This document shows, in pieces, positions 10,761 through 20,008 of a stretch of DNA of 64,000 nucleotides (position 1 is the first letter of the stretch; every line of letters starts with the position of its first letter). Made by a program: the position numbers and the translations under genes. Source of the DNA: Pseudomonas mandelii (GTDB lineage: Bacteria > Pseudomonadota > Gammaproteobacteria > Pseudomonadales > Pseudomonadaceae); assembly GCF_024138395.1 (NCBI RefSeq), contig NZ_JAMYDU010000010.1, forward strand, positions 124,001 to 188,000. Direction: 5' to 3'. The notes beneath the pieces are model-generated. The model saw only the letters and a list, made by a program, of their open reading frames with translations. It did no database searches and was not told where the DNA came from.

Positions 10761-11086
10761 GAGGGGGAAACTCCAGAACTTCGCAAAGGCCGCCATTCTA
10801 GCGATTGCGCAGCAAAACTGCAGTATTGATGACGTATGACCTTGCCACAGGACCGGTAACAGGTTCTGCAAGCACCAGACTGCCCCACGCGATGGTGTTC
10901 TTGCGGGCAATCTTCAAGAGCTCAACTGTGAATATTTGTGACGCTATTTAACTGTCACTCCAATGTGTGTCCTATTCCGCAACTAATTTAAATAAAACCC
11001 CGGTTAAATGTTTACTTGATGAAACACCCTGACTATTATTGTCGCACTGTCACCCTGCATCCAGCGCCCAACATAAGGTAGTCCTC
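10761..11086 (+). promoter_or_regulatory. AT-rich purU/mvaT divergent spacer with mvaT promoter
   Basis: This 326-bp gap holds no gene. Its right half (about 10920-11050) is markedly AT-rich for this genome. A good sigma-70 promoter for mvaT reads TTTACT (11011-11016), a 17-bp spacer, then TATTAT (11034-11039). The AT-rich tract would suit MvaT autoregulation, which is known for this family; the binding itself is inferred. Confidence 0.6.
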
Positions 11087-11464
11087 ATGTCCTTGATCAA
11101 CGAATATCGCGCCACCGAAGAAGCTATCAAAGAGCTGCAAGCCCGTTTGAAGAACCTGTCCCAAGACGACAAACTGCAAACCGAGCTGGAATTCGAAGGC
11201 AAACTGCGCACCCTGATGGGCGAATACTCCAAATCCCTGCGCGACATCATCGCGCTGTTGGATCCAGAATCCAAAACCAAGGCTCCACGTGGCGGCGCAG
11301 TAAAAACTACCGGCACCAAGCGTGCTCGCAAAGTTAAACAATACAAAAACCCGCACAATGGCGAAGTCATCGAAACCAAAGGTGGCAACCACAAGACTCT
11401 GAAAGAGTGGAAAGCCAAGTGGGGCGGTGACGTGGTTGAAAGCTGGGTTACCCTGCTGGGCTAA
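11087..11464 (+). CDS. mvaT: H-NS-family nucleoid protein MvaT
   Basis: This 125-residue xenogeneic silencer starts MSLINEYRATEEAIKELQAR. The N-terminal coiled-coil oligomerisation region (about 1-60) is rich in Leu/Glu/Lys. The C-terminal DNA-binding domain has VKQYKNPHNGEVIETKGGNH and KTLKEWKAKWG, diagnostic of MvaT. MvaT proteins bind AT-rich, often acquired DNA and repress it, so the Tc genes in this window are possible targets (inference). The start at 11087 is preferred over an upstream in-frame codon at 11039 because family members begin at MSLINEY and AAGGTAG precedes it. Confidence 0.97.
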   Translation: MSLINEYRATEEAIKELQARLKNLSQDDKLQTELEFEGKLRTLMGEYSKSLRDIIALLDPESKTKAPRGGAVKTTGTKRARKVKQYKNPHNGEVIETKGGNHKTLKEWKAKWGGDVVESWVTLLG

Positions 11465-11501
11465 GCCGCAAGCGTCTCGCAGACTGATTCGCGACCAAAA
11501 G

Positions 11502-11528
11502 AACGCCAGCAAATGCTGGCGTTTTTTT
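11502..11528 (+). terminator. Rho-independent terminator of mvaT
   Basis: Stem AACGCCAGC / GCTGGCGTT with loop AAAT and a run of seven T, 38 bp after the mvaT stop. Confidence 0.9.
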
Positions 11529-11562
11529 ATGCCTGGAATTCAAGCGCAGATTATTTTCGTTT

Positions 11563-12993
11563 TCATAGATTCAAACGTTTGCGTAATGCCTGGACATGAT
11601 TTTGCCATTCATCCAGAACCTCTCGCTGAAACGATGTAGCACTAATCGTCAATTGGGCCACAACCTCCAGAAAACTATCCAGCGTATTTGGCGCGCCCCA
11701 CTCGGGTGCACACAAACGTTTCTGACAGAATATTCGCCAGCGTGCTTGCTCTTCCAGGCTCAACGTATCGGGAAAGTTGCGGGCGCGATAACGAAATAAT
11801 AATTCAGGTAAACGTTCATCATCGAAAGGCCACTGTTCTTGTGCTAATTGCGCAGGATCGGCGGCTCTGACTTGCTCACATAGACGCCGGTCCCGATCAC
11901 CGATAAAACCGTCGTATAACTGTTGCTCGGGGTCTTGGCTCGGAGAGAAATCGTCGCGACTGTAAATCCCCAACACTTTATCTCGCCAAACTTGTTGTGC
12001 GTCACTTAGCCGCAGCGCCCGCTCCTGATAAAGCGCCATATCCAGCCCCAGTCGTTGCTGATCTACAGGACGCAGTACCGATAACGGCGCGACTACCGGG
12101 CACTTGTTTATGTGTATGAGCTTGAGCGGTACCGGCAGTTCGCCTTCGGCCAAGTCATCGCGGCGGGTATAAAGGCGCTGACGCAAGGTTTCGGCATCCA
12201 GATCGAGCAGCCCCTGAGGGTCCAGGTGCAGGTCACAGACAATCAGCGCGTTGCGATTACGTGGATGCCAGGCCAACGGCAGCACCACACCGACATAGTT
12301 GCGGGCCGCCGAAAAGCGCCCGGAAATATGCACCATCGGCTGCAACAGTCGAATCTGATCCATGACCTTTTGTTTGCCGCGCAACTGAAACAGCCAGTCA
12401 TACAACTTCGGCTGTTTTTCCCGAATCAGGCGCGCCAGGGCGATGGTGGCGCGAACATCCGACAGCGCCTCGTGTGCATGCCCGTGATCGATGCCATTGG
12501 CGGCGGTCAGACGTTCGAGCTTGAGCGTGACTCGCCCTTCGTCGTCCTTGGGCCAGACGAGGCCATCAGGACGCAAGGCATAAGCCGCGCGCACCACATC
12601 GATCAGGTCCCAGCGACTGTTGCCGCCCTGCCACTCCCGTGCGTAGGGGTCGAAAAAGTTTCGATACAGGCTGTAACGGGTCATCTCGTCGTCAAAACGC
12701 AGCGTGTTGTACCCGGCCCCACAGGTGCCGGGCGCCGCGAGCTGGGCATGCACCCGGGTCATGAAATCGGCTTCGCTCAAACCTCGTTCAGCCAGACAGC
12801 CAGGCGTAATACCGGTGATCGCGCACGCCGCCGGATGCGGCAGGATGTCGTCACTGGGCTGGCAATAAAGGTTGACCGGTTCGTCTATTTCATTGAGATC
12901 GAAGTCGGTGCGAATCCCCGCCACTTGCAGCGGACGGTCGCAACGGGGGTTGATGCCAGTGGTTTCATAGTCGTACCAGAAGATCGAGGTCAC
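11563..12993 (-). CDS. sbcB: Exodeoxyribonuclease I
   Basis: ExoI is a 3'-5' single-strand DNA exonuclease acting in mismatch repair and recombination. The DEDDh catalytic residues are visible: FWYDYETTG (Asp-x-Glu), GYNTLRFDDEM, and HAHEALSDVRATI (His...Asp). A GTG start at 12993 (VTSIFWYDYETTGINP) with AGGAA eight bases upstream gives 476 residues, the E. coli length; the longer frame to 13068 is unlikely. The C-terminal SH3-like and helical domains are complete. It is convergent with mvaT and divergent from the RDD gene. Confidence 0.95.
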   Translation of the reverse strand: MTSIFWYDYETTGINPRCDRPLQVAGIRTDFDLNEIDEPVNLYCQPSDDILPHPAACAITGITPGCLAERGLSEADFMTRVHAQLAAPGTCGAGYNTLRFDDEMTRYSLYRNFFDPYAREWQGGNSRWDLIDVVRAAYALRPDGLVWPKDDEGRVTLKLERLTAANGIDHGHAHEALSDVRATIALARLIREKQPKLYDWLFQLRGKQKVMDQIRLLQPMVHISGRFSAARNYVGVVLPLAWHPRNRNALIVCDLHLDPQGLLDLDAETLRQRLYTRRDDLAEGELPVPLKLIHINKCPVVAPLSVLRPVDQQRLGLDMALYQERALRLSDAQQVWRDKVLGIYSRDDFSPSQDPEQQLYDGFIGDRDRRLCEQVRAADPAQLAQEQWPFDDERLPELLFRYRARNFPDTLSLEEQARWRIFCQKRLCAPEWGAPNTLDSFLEVVAQLTISATSFQREVLDEWQNHVQALRKRLNL

Positions 12994-13163
12994 GGGTTGT
13001 TCCTGAACTGAAGACCGGCGAAGTCTAGGCGCACAGAGGCTGCCTCGACCAGAAATCTTGTCATTCAATCATCTCTGACCACGCACCGTGCAATACATAG
13101 TTATGTCGTTTTCCCCCGAGAGGCTGCTAGCATCCGACGGACCAGGCCACATCAAGGTTGCCC

Positions 13164-13889
13164 ATGCTCGAAACCACAGCACTGCCAGGGAAAGCGACGC
13201 TGGCCCCGCCACTGGATACGCGGTATCACGTCGAAACGCCCGAAGGCATCGACTTGCCGCTACGCCCGGCCGGGTTGATGGTACGTGCGCTGGCGTTCGC
13301 CATCGACCTGGGTCTGCGCGGTTTGATCCTGGGCCTGCTGTTTATGGTGTTGGCGTTTCTTGGAAAACTCGGTGCCGGGCTGGGTTCGATTCTGCTGTTC
13401 GTGGTGAGCTGGTGGTACATGGTGCTGTTCGAGGTGCTCAATCAGGGCCGATCGCCGGGCAAGCAATGGATGGGGTTGCGCGTGGTACATGACGATGGCA
13501 CACCGATTGGCTGGTCCGCGTCCTTGCTGCGCAACCTGCTGCGATTTGTCGACATGTTGCCGTTCGGCTACTTTCTCGGGGCAATCAGTTGCCTGCAACA
13601 TCCCACCTTCAAACGCCTCGGCGACCTGGCCGCCGGTACGCTGGTGATCTACCGCGAACAACCGCTCACCCGCCCCCAACTGCCTGATGTCCCGCCGCGG
13701 CGCGCAGCTTTCGCACTGACGCTGACCGAGCAACGCGCCATCCTCGGGTTTGCCGAACGCCAGGGTGAACTCTCCGAGGCACGGGCCAACGAACTCGCCT
13801 CGATACTCGCGCAACCGTTACAGGTATCGAAGCCTCAGGCGAAGGCCGAACTCAACGGCATCGCCCGTGGACTGTTGGGTCCCACATGA
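13164..13889 (+). CDS. RDD-family membrane protein
   Basis: This 241-residue protein has an RDD domain with hydrophobic segments around 45-67, 70-95 and 120-145. The characteristic charged motif is present as RALAFAIDLGLRG, and GRSPGKQWMGLRVV follows. The C-terminal ~90 residues are soluble. AAGG precedes the ATG at 13164. It is the first gene of a six-gene operon (RDD-SpoIIM-DUF4129-DUF4350-MoxR-DUF58) with overlapping stops and starts. This operon type is linked to envelope stress or MoxR chaperone functions in other bacteria; a direct role for this gene is not known. Confidence 0.85.
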   Translation: MLETTALPGKATLAPPLDTRYHVETPEGIDLPLRPAGLMVRALAFAIDLGLRGLILGLLFMVLAFLGKLGAGLGSILLFVVSWWYMVLFEVLNQGRSPGKQWMGLRVVHDDGTPIGWSASLLRNLLRFVDMLPFGYFLGAISCLQHPTFKRLGDLAAGTLVIYREQPLTRPQLPDVPPRRAAFALTLTEQRAILGFAERQGELSEARANELASILAQPLQVSKPQAKAELNGIARGLLGPT

Positions 13890-14863
13890 AGCAAAGCCTT
13901 TTCGAAAGTCGCCACAGCGCCGAATGGGAGCAGTTTGCATTCATGCTTGAACGGCTGGAACGAGGCAAGGACGCCTCTGGAGTCGCCAGTTTCCCCAGCG
14001 ATTATCGACGGCTCTGCCAACACCTGGCCCTGGCACAGGAGCGCGGCTACAGCAGTTTCCTGATCGACTCATTGCAGCAACAGGTCCTGCGCGGGCATCA
14101 ACAGCTTTATCGGCATCGCAGTCGACTGGGTGCCAACGTGTTGAGTTTCATCCTTGCCGATTTCCCGAGACTGGTGCGCGAACAGTGGCGCTTCGTTTTT
14201 GCCGCCAGCCTGATGTTTTTTGGCAGCCTGATCGGCTTCGCGTTGTTGGTGTATCTATTCCCGGAGCTGGTCTACAACCTGATCCCGGCCGAGCAGGTCA
14301 GTGAGATGCAAAGCATGTACGACCCCGTCGCTGGCCACCTGGGACGTTCGGCCGAACGGGCGGCCAGTGAAAACTGGGTGATGTTCGGTTACTACATCAT
14401 GCACAACATTGGCATCGCTTTTCAGACCTTCGCCAGTGGCTTGCTGTTTGGCTTGGGCAGCGCATTTTTCCTGTTCTTCAACGGATTGATGATCGGCGCG
14501 GTGGCTGGGCACCTGACGCATATTGGCTATGGGCAAACCTTCTGGTCGTTCGTGATCGGCCATGGTGCCTTCGAACTGAGTGCCATTGCCTTGGCCGGTG
14601 CCGCGGGCCTGCAACTGGGCTGGGCCCTGATCGCGCCGGGGCGTTTACCCCGCGCCGAGGCCCTGCGACTGGCAGCGCGCAAAAGCGTGTTGCTGATTTG
14701 TGGGGTCATGCTGTTTCTGCTGATAGCGGCGTTTATCGAAGCCTACTGGTCGTCGCGGACCGGGGTCACGCCGCTGACCAAATACCTGGTCGGCGCGGCG
14801 CTCTGGTTGTTGGTGGCGACTTATCTGTTGTTCGCCGGACGGACCCGCCATGCGCCTGAGTGA
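13886..14863 (+). CDS. SpoIIM-family (stage II sporulation protein M-like) membrane protein
   Basis: This 325-residue protein has a cytoplasmic N-terminal ~90 residues with FESRHSAEWEQFAFMLERLE, then five or six membrane segments. The SpoIIM/DUF95 hallmark is NWVMFGYYIMHNIGIAFQTF followed by GLLFGLGSAFFLFFNGLMIG. It overlaps the RDD stop by four bases (ATGA) and overlaps the next gene by 14 bp. In non-sporulating bacteria the family accompanies MoxR/DUF58 operons and has no assigned biochemical role. Confidence 0.85.
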   Translation: MKQSLFESRHSAEWEQFAFMLERLERGKDASGVASFPSDYRRLCQHLALAQERGYSSFLIDSLQQQVLRGHQQLYRHRSRLGANVLSFILADFPRLVREQWRFVFAASLMFFGSLIGFALLVYLFPELVYNLIPAEQVSEMQSMYDPVAGHLGRSAERAASENWVMFGYYIMHNIGIAFQTFASGLLFGLGSAFFLFFNGLMIGAVAGHLTHIGYGQTFWSFVIGHGAFELSAIALAGAAGLQLGWALIAPGRLPRAEALRLAARKSVLLICGVMLFLLIAAFIEAYWSSRTGVTPLTKYLVGAALWLLVATYLLFAGRTRHAPE

Positions 14864-16394
14864 TGCCAGTGTGGTGATCCGCCCGCGCACAACCTGGGAA
14901 GCCATGGATCTTGGGGTGCTGCTGAGCCAGCGCCATCGACGTCTGTTGATAACCAGTTGGGCCATCGTGACCTTGCCGATCTTCGCCCTGCTCACTTTGC
15001 TGCTGTGGGATTCGCCTTCCCTCGCCGTGTTCCTGTTCTGGTGGCTCAAACCGGTGTTCGATCGGTTGCCGTTGTACATCCTGTCCAAAGCCATGTTCGG
15101 CGAAACGCCCACGCTCAAGCAGGCGCTGCGCCAATGGCCCCGTCTGCTCAGGCCACAATTGCTGGCCAGCCTGACCTGGCGCCGCCTGAGCCTGAGCCGC
15201 AGTTTTCTGATGCCGGTGGTGCAACTCGAAGGTTTGGCGGGCGAAGAACGCCAACAACGTTTGCGCGTGTTGCTGCAACGCAACGCGGGCGCTGCCCAGT
15301 GGCTGACGATCATCGGCGTGCATCTGGAAACCGCGCTGTGGATCGGCTTGATGGTGCTGTTCTATATGCTCTTGCCGCAACAGGTCGAACTCGACTGGGG
15401 CTGGCAGACCTTGATAACCGCCGCCACCCAAGACTGGCGCTGGCTGGAACACCTGACCAATACCTTTTACGTTCTGGTGCTGATTGTCTGGGAACCGATT
15501 TATGTGGCCTGCGGTTTCAGCCTTTATCTGAACCGGCGCACGCGGCTGGAGGCCTGGGACATCGAGCTGGTGTTCCGTCGGTTGCGCCAACGCTTGACCA
15601 GCACGGTCGTCACGCTGTTGCTGGCCGCGATCCTGCTGGTGCCGACGGCGCCAAACGTCTGGGCCGCCGAACCGGTTATCTCACCGGACTCTCCGCGCCT
15701 GCTGGAGCAACCACTGACCAGTCAGGCATCGCGCGACAGCATCAAAGCTATCCTCGATCGGCCCCCCTTCAAGAATAAGGAAACAGTCACGCGCTATCGT
15801 TTTGGCGAAGACAAACCCGCCTCCGACACTGCCGACGATCGTCAAACGCCTGCCTGGCTGAAGGCGTTGTTCAGCTTGCTGGACAGCCAACGCTTTGGCG
15901 TATTGGCCAGCCTGATCGAAGTGTTGCTGTGGGGCACGGTGATCGGCGCCATTGGGTTGTTGATCTGGCGTTACCGCGATTGGTTGCAGGCCTTCGTCAA
16001 CCGTCGGCCGACGTTAAACCGCAAAGTCGCGCGGCCGTTACCGCAACAGGCGTTCGGCCTGGATCTGAACCGCGAAACCCTGCCCGCCGACATCGCAGCC
16101 AGCGCCGAAAGCCTCTGGCAGAGCAATCCCCGTGAAGCCCTCGGATTACTCTATCGCGCCCTGCTCAGCCACTTGCTGCACGACTTCAACATGGCGCTCA
16201 AACCCGCCGACACCGAAGGCGAAGTTCTGCAGCGCATTGAGCAACTGCAACAACCTGCCTTGCTGGCCTTCAGTAAAAACCTCACCGGGCACTGGCAGAA
16301 CATGGCCTACGGGCATCGTCTGCCACCGGCGCATTTGCAGCAGGAACTCTGTGACGGTTGGCGCGCGCTGTTCGGCACGGGAGCGGTCCGTTGA
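14850..16394 (+). CDS. DUF4129 domain membrane protein
   Basis: This 514-residue protein has hydrophobic segments near residues 35-70, 165-185, 210-230, 255-275 and 355-375. The C-terminal DUF4129 region reads SLWQSNPREALGLLYRALLS followed by TEGEVLQRIEQL. The start at 14850 overlaps SpoIIM, and the stop overlaps the next gene. DUF4129 proteins occur beside MoxR ATPases and transglutaminase-like genes. It is probably an inner-membrane partner of the MoxR system; this is inferred from context. Confidence 0.75.
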   Translation: MRLSDASVVIRPRTTWEAMDLGVLLSQRHRRLLITSWAIVTLPIFALLTLLLWDSPSLAVFLFWWLKPVFDRLPLYILSKAMFGETPTLKQALRQWPRLLRPQLLASLTWRRLSLSRSFLMPVVQLEGLAGEERQQRLRVLLQRNAGAAQWLTIIGVHLETALWIGLMVLFYMLLPQQVELDWGWQTLITAATQDWRWLEHLTNTFYVLVLIVWEPIYVACGFSLYLNRRTRLEAWDIELVFRRLRQRLTSTVVTLLLAAILLVPTAPNVWAAEPVISPDSPRLLEQPLTSQASRDSIKAILDRPPFKNKETVTRYRFGEDKPASDTADDRQTPAWLKALFSLLDSQRFGVLASLIEVLLWGTVIGAIGLLIWRYRDWLQAFVNRRPTLNRKVARPLPQQAFGLDLNRETLPADIAASAESLWQSNPREALGLLYRALLSHLLHDFNMALKPADTEGEVLQRIEQLQQPALLAFSKNLTGHWQNMAYGHRLPPAHLQQELCDGWRALFGTGAVR

Positions 16395-17550
16395 ACCGGC
16401 GTTTGTGGCTTTCGGTCGGTGCCCTCATCGCCCTGCTAGTGTGTGCGCTGAGTGTTTACGTGTATTTCAAGGCCATACCCTATCCAGCAGAAATCGATCA
16501 CGGCCCATCCCCCGAAGCCCAGGCCAACCCCTACCTGGCGGCCGAGCATTTTCTGCGCAAACAGGGCCTGACCGTCAGCCATGCCAACAGCCTCGACATC
16601 CTGCCCACCCTCGAACCTCATCAGCGCAGTTTGTTGTTGCTCGGCGATCGATCGAACATGTCGCCGCGACAAGTGGATCAAGTGTTGAACTGGACCCGGG
16701 CCGGTGGACGTCTTTTATTCGTCGCCGAAGCCCTGTGGGATGAGAAGACCGGTCAGAGCAATGACCTGCTGCTCGACCGTGTGCAGTTGCACCAGTCCCT
16801 GAGCAAAGACCTCAAGGAACCGCCGCCCGATCCTGTCGACGATCCCTACCCGAAACTGACCAAGCTCTACCTGGAAAACGAAGAAGCCCCGGCCTACGTC
16901 AGCTTCGATACCGCGTTCCACCTCGACGACCCGAAAAACATCGCCCAGGCTTGGGCCAACAGCGGCAAGGCCACGCATATGATGCAACTGACTCACGGGC
17001 TCGGTTCGATCACCGTGGTCACCGACGCCGACCTCTGGAAAACCCCAGCCATCGACCAGTACGACAACGCCTGGCTGCTGTGGTACCTGACGGCCGACAC
17101 AGACGTGACCCTGTTGTTCAATACCGATCACGACAGCTTGCTGACCTTGCTGTGGCGCTATTTTCCACAAGCCCTGGTGGCCCTGATCGCCTTGATCGTT
17201 TTCGGGTTCTGGCACGTCGGCGTGCGCAACGGCCCGCTGCTGGAGCCGGCCCCAAGAGCCCGCCGCCAGCTTCAGGAACACCTGCGTGCCAGCGCCGACT
17301 TCATGCTCCGTCACAACGGTCAGCACAGCCTGTTGCAAGCCTTGCAACAAGACATCCTGCGGCGTGTCCGTCACCGTCATCCCGGTTTTGAACAACTCGG
17401 CGTTGCCGAACAATGGCTGGTGCTCGCACGCCTGACTGGCCAACCCACACGCGCCATCAGCCAGGCCATGAGCCCGCGACCGAAACAGCGGCTGTCTAGC
17501 GCTGAATTCAGCCGTCAGGTCGCCCACCTGCAAACCTTGAGGAATGCCTT

Positions 17551-17554
<4 letters not shown>
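16391..17554 (+). CDS. DUF4350 domain protein
   Basis: A TTG start at 16391 (LNRRLWLSVGALIALLVCAL) overlaps the DUF4129 stop in a TTGA junction. The result is 387 residues with an N-terminal membrane anchor (about 4-26), a periplasmic or extracytoplasmic GATase-like DUF4350 region (LLLLGDRSNMSPRQVDQVL, then RAGGRLLFVAEALWDEK), and a second membrane segment near 258-275 followed by a cytoplasmic tail. A forward frame from 16358 would begin inside the upstream gene. It is part of the MoxR operon. Confidence 0.8.
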
Positions 17555-18552
<998 letters not shown>

Positions 18553-18580
18553 ATGCCGTGATCGATATTTGCATCGCCCC

Positions 18581-18649
18581 AGATCGCAGCCTTCGCCAGC
18601 TCCTACGTCGAACGCGGGCCCCCGTAGGAGCTGCCGAAGGCTGCGATCT
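18581..18649. repeat. REP-like palindrome inside the MoxR operon
   Basis: Arms AGATCGCAGCCTTCG...CAGCTCCTACG and CGTAGGAGCTG...CGAAGGCTGCGATCT enclose about 15 bases in the 124-bp gap between moxR and the DUF58 gene. This is the only sizeable gap in an otherwise overlapping operon. It may set the relative expression of the DUF58 gene by termination or mRNA processing. Confidence 0.85.
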
Positions 18650-18676
18650 TTTCAACAGGCCACACGGTACCATGCC

Positions 18677-20008
18677 ATGAAACCCACGCGCCCGCTGCTG
18701 ATCTGGCTAGCAACGCTGTTGGCCATCAGCATCGTGCTCGGCGCATTGCGGGCACTGGACATCCCGATTCCATCGAGCCTTTTGTCGATCAACTGGGGAT
18801 TGCTGCTGGCGATGCTGGCCCTGGCGATACTCGACGCCATCCGCCTCAAACGCCTGGCCTTGCCTCGCGTGCAACGGCAAATGCCCGGCAGCCTGGCGCT
18901 CGGGCGATGGGGCGAAGTGCGACTGGAAGTCGAGCACGACTTTGCTCAACCACTGAACGTACAGATTTTCGACCATGTGCCGCATGGCCTGGACTTCGAA
19001 CATCTTCCATTGTCTGTCGAACTGCAACCCGGCCAGCAAAGCCAGATCGGCTATCGCCTGCGCCCACTCAAGCGCGGCCACTTCACCTTCGAACATTGTC
19101 AAATCAGTCTGCCAAGCCCAATGGGCCTGTGGTCGGACAAACGTCTGCTGAATGTGCTGGACAACACCCGCGTTTACCCCGACTTCGCCCGCCTCTATGG
19201 TGGACAATTGCGGGCTGTGGACAACTGGCTCAGCCAACTCGGCATACGCCAACGGCAACGCCGCGGCCAAGGTCTGGAATTCCATCAACTGCGCGAATTC
19301 CGTGACGGCGACAGCCTACGTCAGATCGACTGGAAAGCCACCGCCCGCCACCGCACACCGATTGCCCGGGAATATCAGGACGAGCGCGATCAGCAGATCA
19401 TCTTCATGCTCGACTGCGGCCGGCGCATGCGCAGTCAGGATGATGAACTCTCGCATTTTGATCACGCGCTCAATGCCTGCCTGCTGCTCAGCTATGTGGC
19501 GTTGCGCCAGGGCGACGCGGTCGGCCTGAGCACGTTTGCCTGTGATCAGCCGCGCTATCTCGCCCCCGTCAAAGGCTCCAACCAGCTCAATGCCTTGCTC
19601 AACTCGGTCTATGACCTGAACAGCAGTCAGCGCACAGCCGACTACCAGGCTGCGGCCAGTCAATTGCTGGCCAGACAGAAACGTCGGGCGCTGGTGATAT
19701 TGTTCACCAATCTGCGCGATGAAGACGATGCGGAGCTGTTGACCGCCGTCAAACGCCTGAGCGCCCGGTACCGGGTGCTGGTGGCGAGCCTCCGGGAAAA
19801 AGTGCTCGATGAAATACGCCTGCGCCCGGTACAAACACTGGAGGATGCTCTGGCCTACTGCGGCGCGGTGGACTATCTCAATGCCAATGCGCAACACCAT
19901 GAACAATTGACTGCTCAGGGTGTTGCGGTGCTGCACACCCGGCCCGAGGAGTTTGGAGCAGATCTGGTGTCGCGGTATTTAAGTCTCAAGAAAGCCGCTG
20001 CCCTCTAA
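18677..20008 (+). CDS. DUF58 domain protein (MoxR partner)
   Basis: This 443-residue protein begins MKPTRPLLIWLATLLAISIV, with two N-terminal membrane segments (about 7-25 and 33-52), then a beta-rich region and the DUF58 core. The diagnostic DUF58 stretch is GLEFHQLREFRDGDSLRQID followed by WKATARHRTPIAREYQDERD. A von Willebrand-like segment IIFMLDCGRRM follows; the classical DxSxS metal site is replaced by DCGRR. DUF58 proteins pair with MoxR. Its TAA stop (20006-20008) overlaps the stop of the convergent Tc-block gene, so no terminator fits between them. Confidence 0.88.
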   Translation: MKPTRPLLIWLATLLAISIVLGALRALDIPIPSSLLSINWGLLLAMLALAILDAIRLKRLALPRVQRQMPGSLALGRWGEVRLEVEHDFAQPLNVQIFDHVPHGLDFEHLPLSVELQPGQQSQIGYRLRPLKRGHFTFEHCQISLPSPMGLWSDKRLLNVLDNTRVYPDFARLYGGQLRAVDNWLSQLGIRQRQRRGQGLEFHQLREFRDGDSLRQIDWKATARHRTPIAREYQDERDQQIIFMLDCGRRMRSQDDELSHFDHALNACLLLSYVALRQGDAVGLSTFACDQPRYLAPVKGSNQLNALLNSVYDLNSSQRTADYQAAASQLLARQKRRALVILFTNLRDEDDAELLTAVKRLSARYRVLVASLREKVLDEIRLRPVQTLEDALAYCGAVDYLNANAQHHEQLTAQGVAVLHTRPEEFGADLVSRYLSLKKAAAL

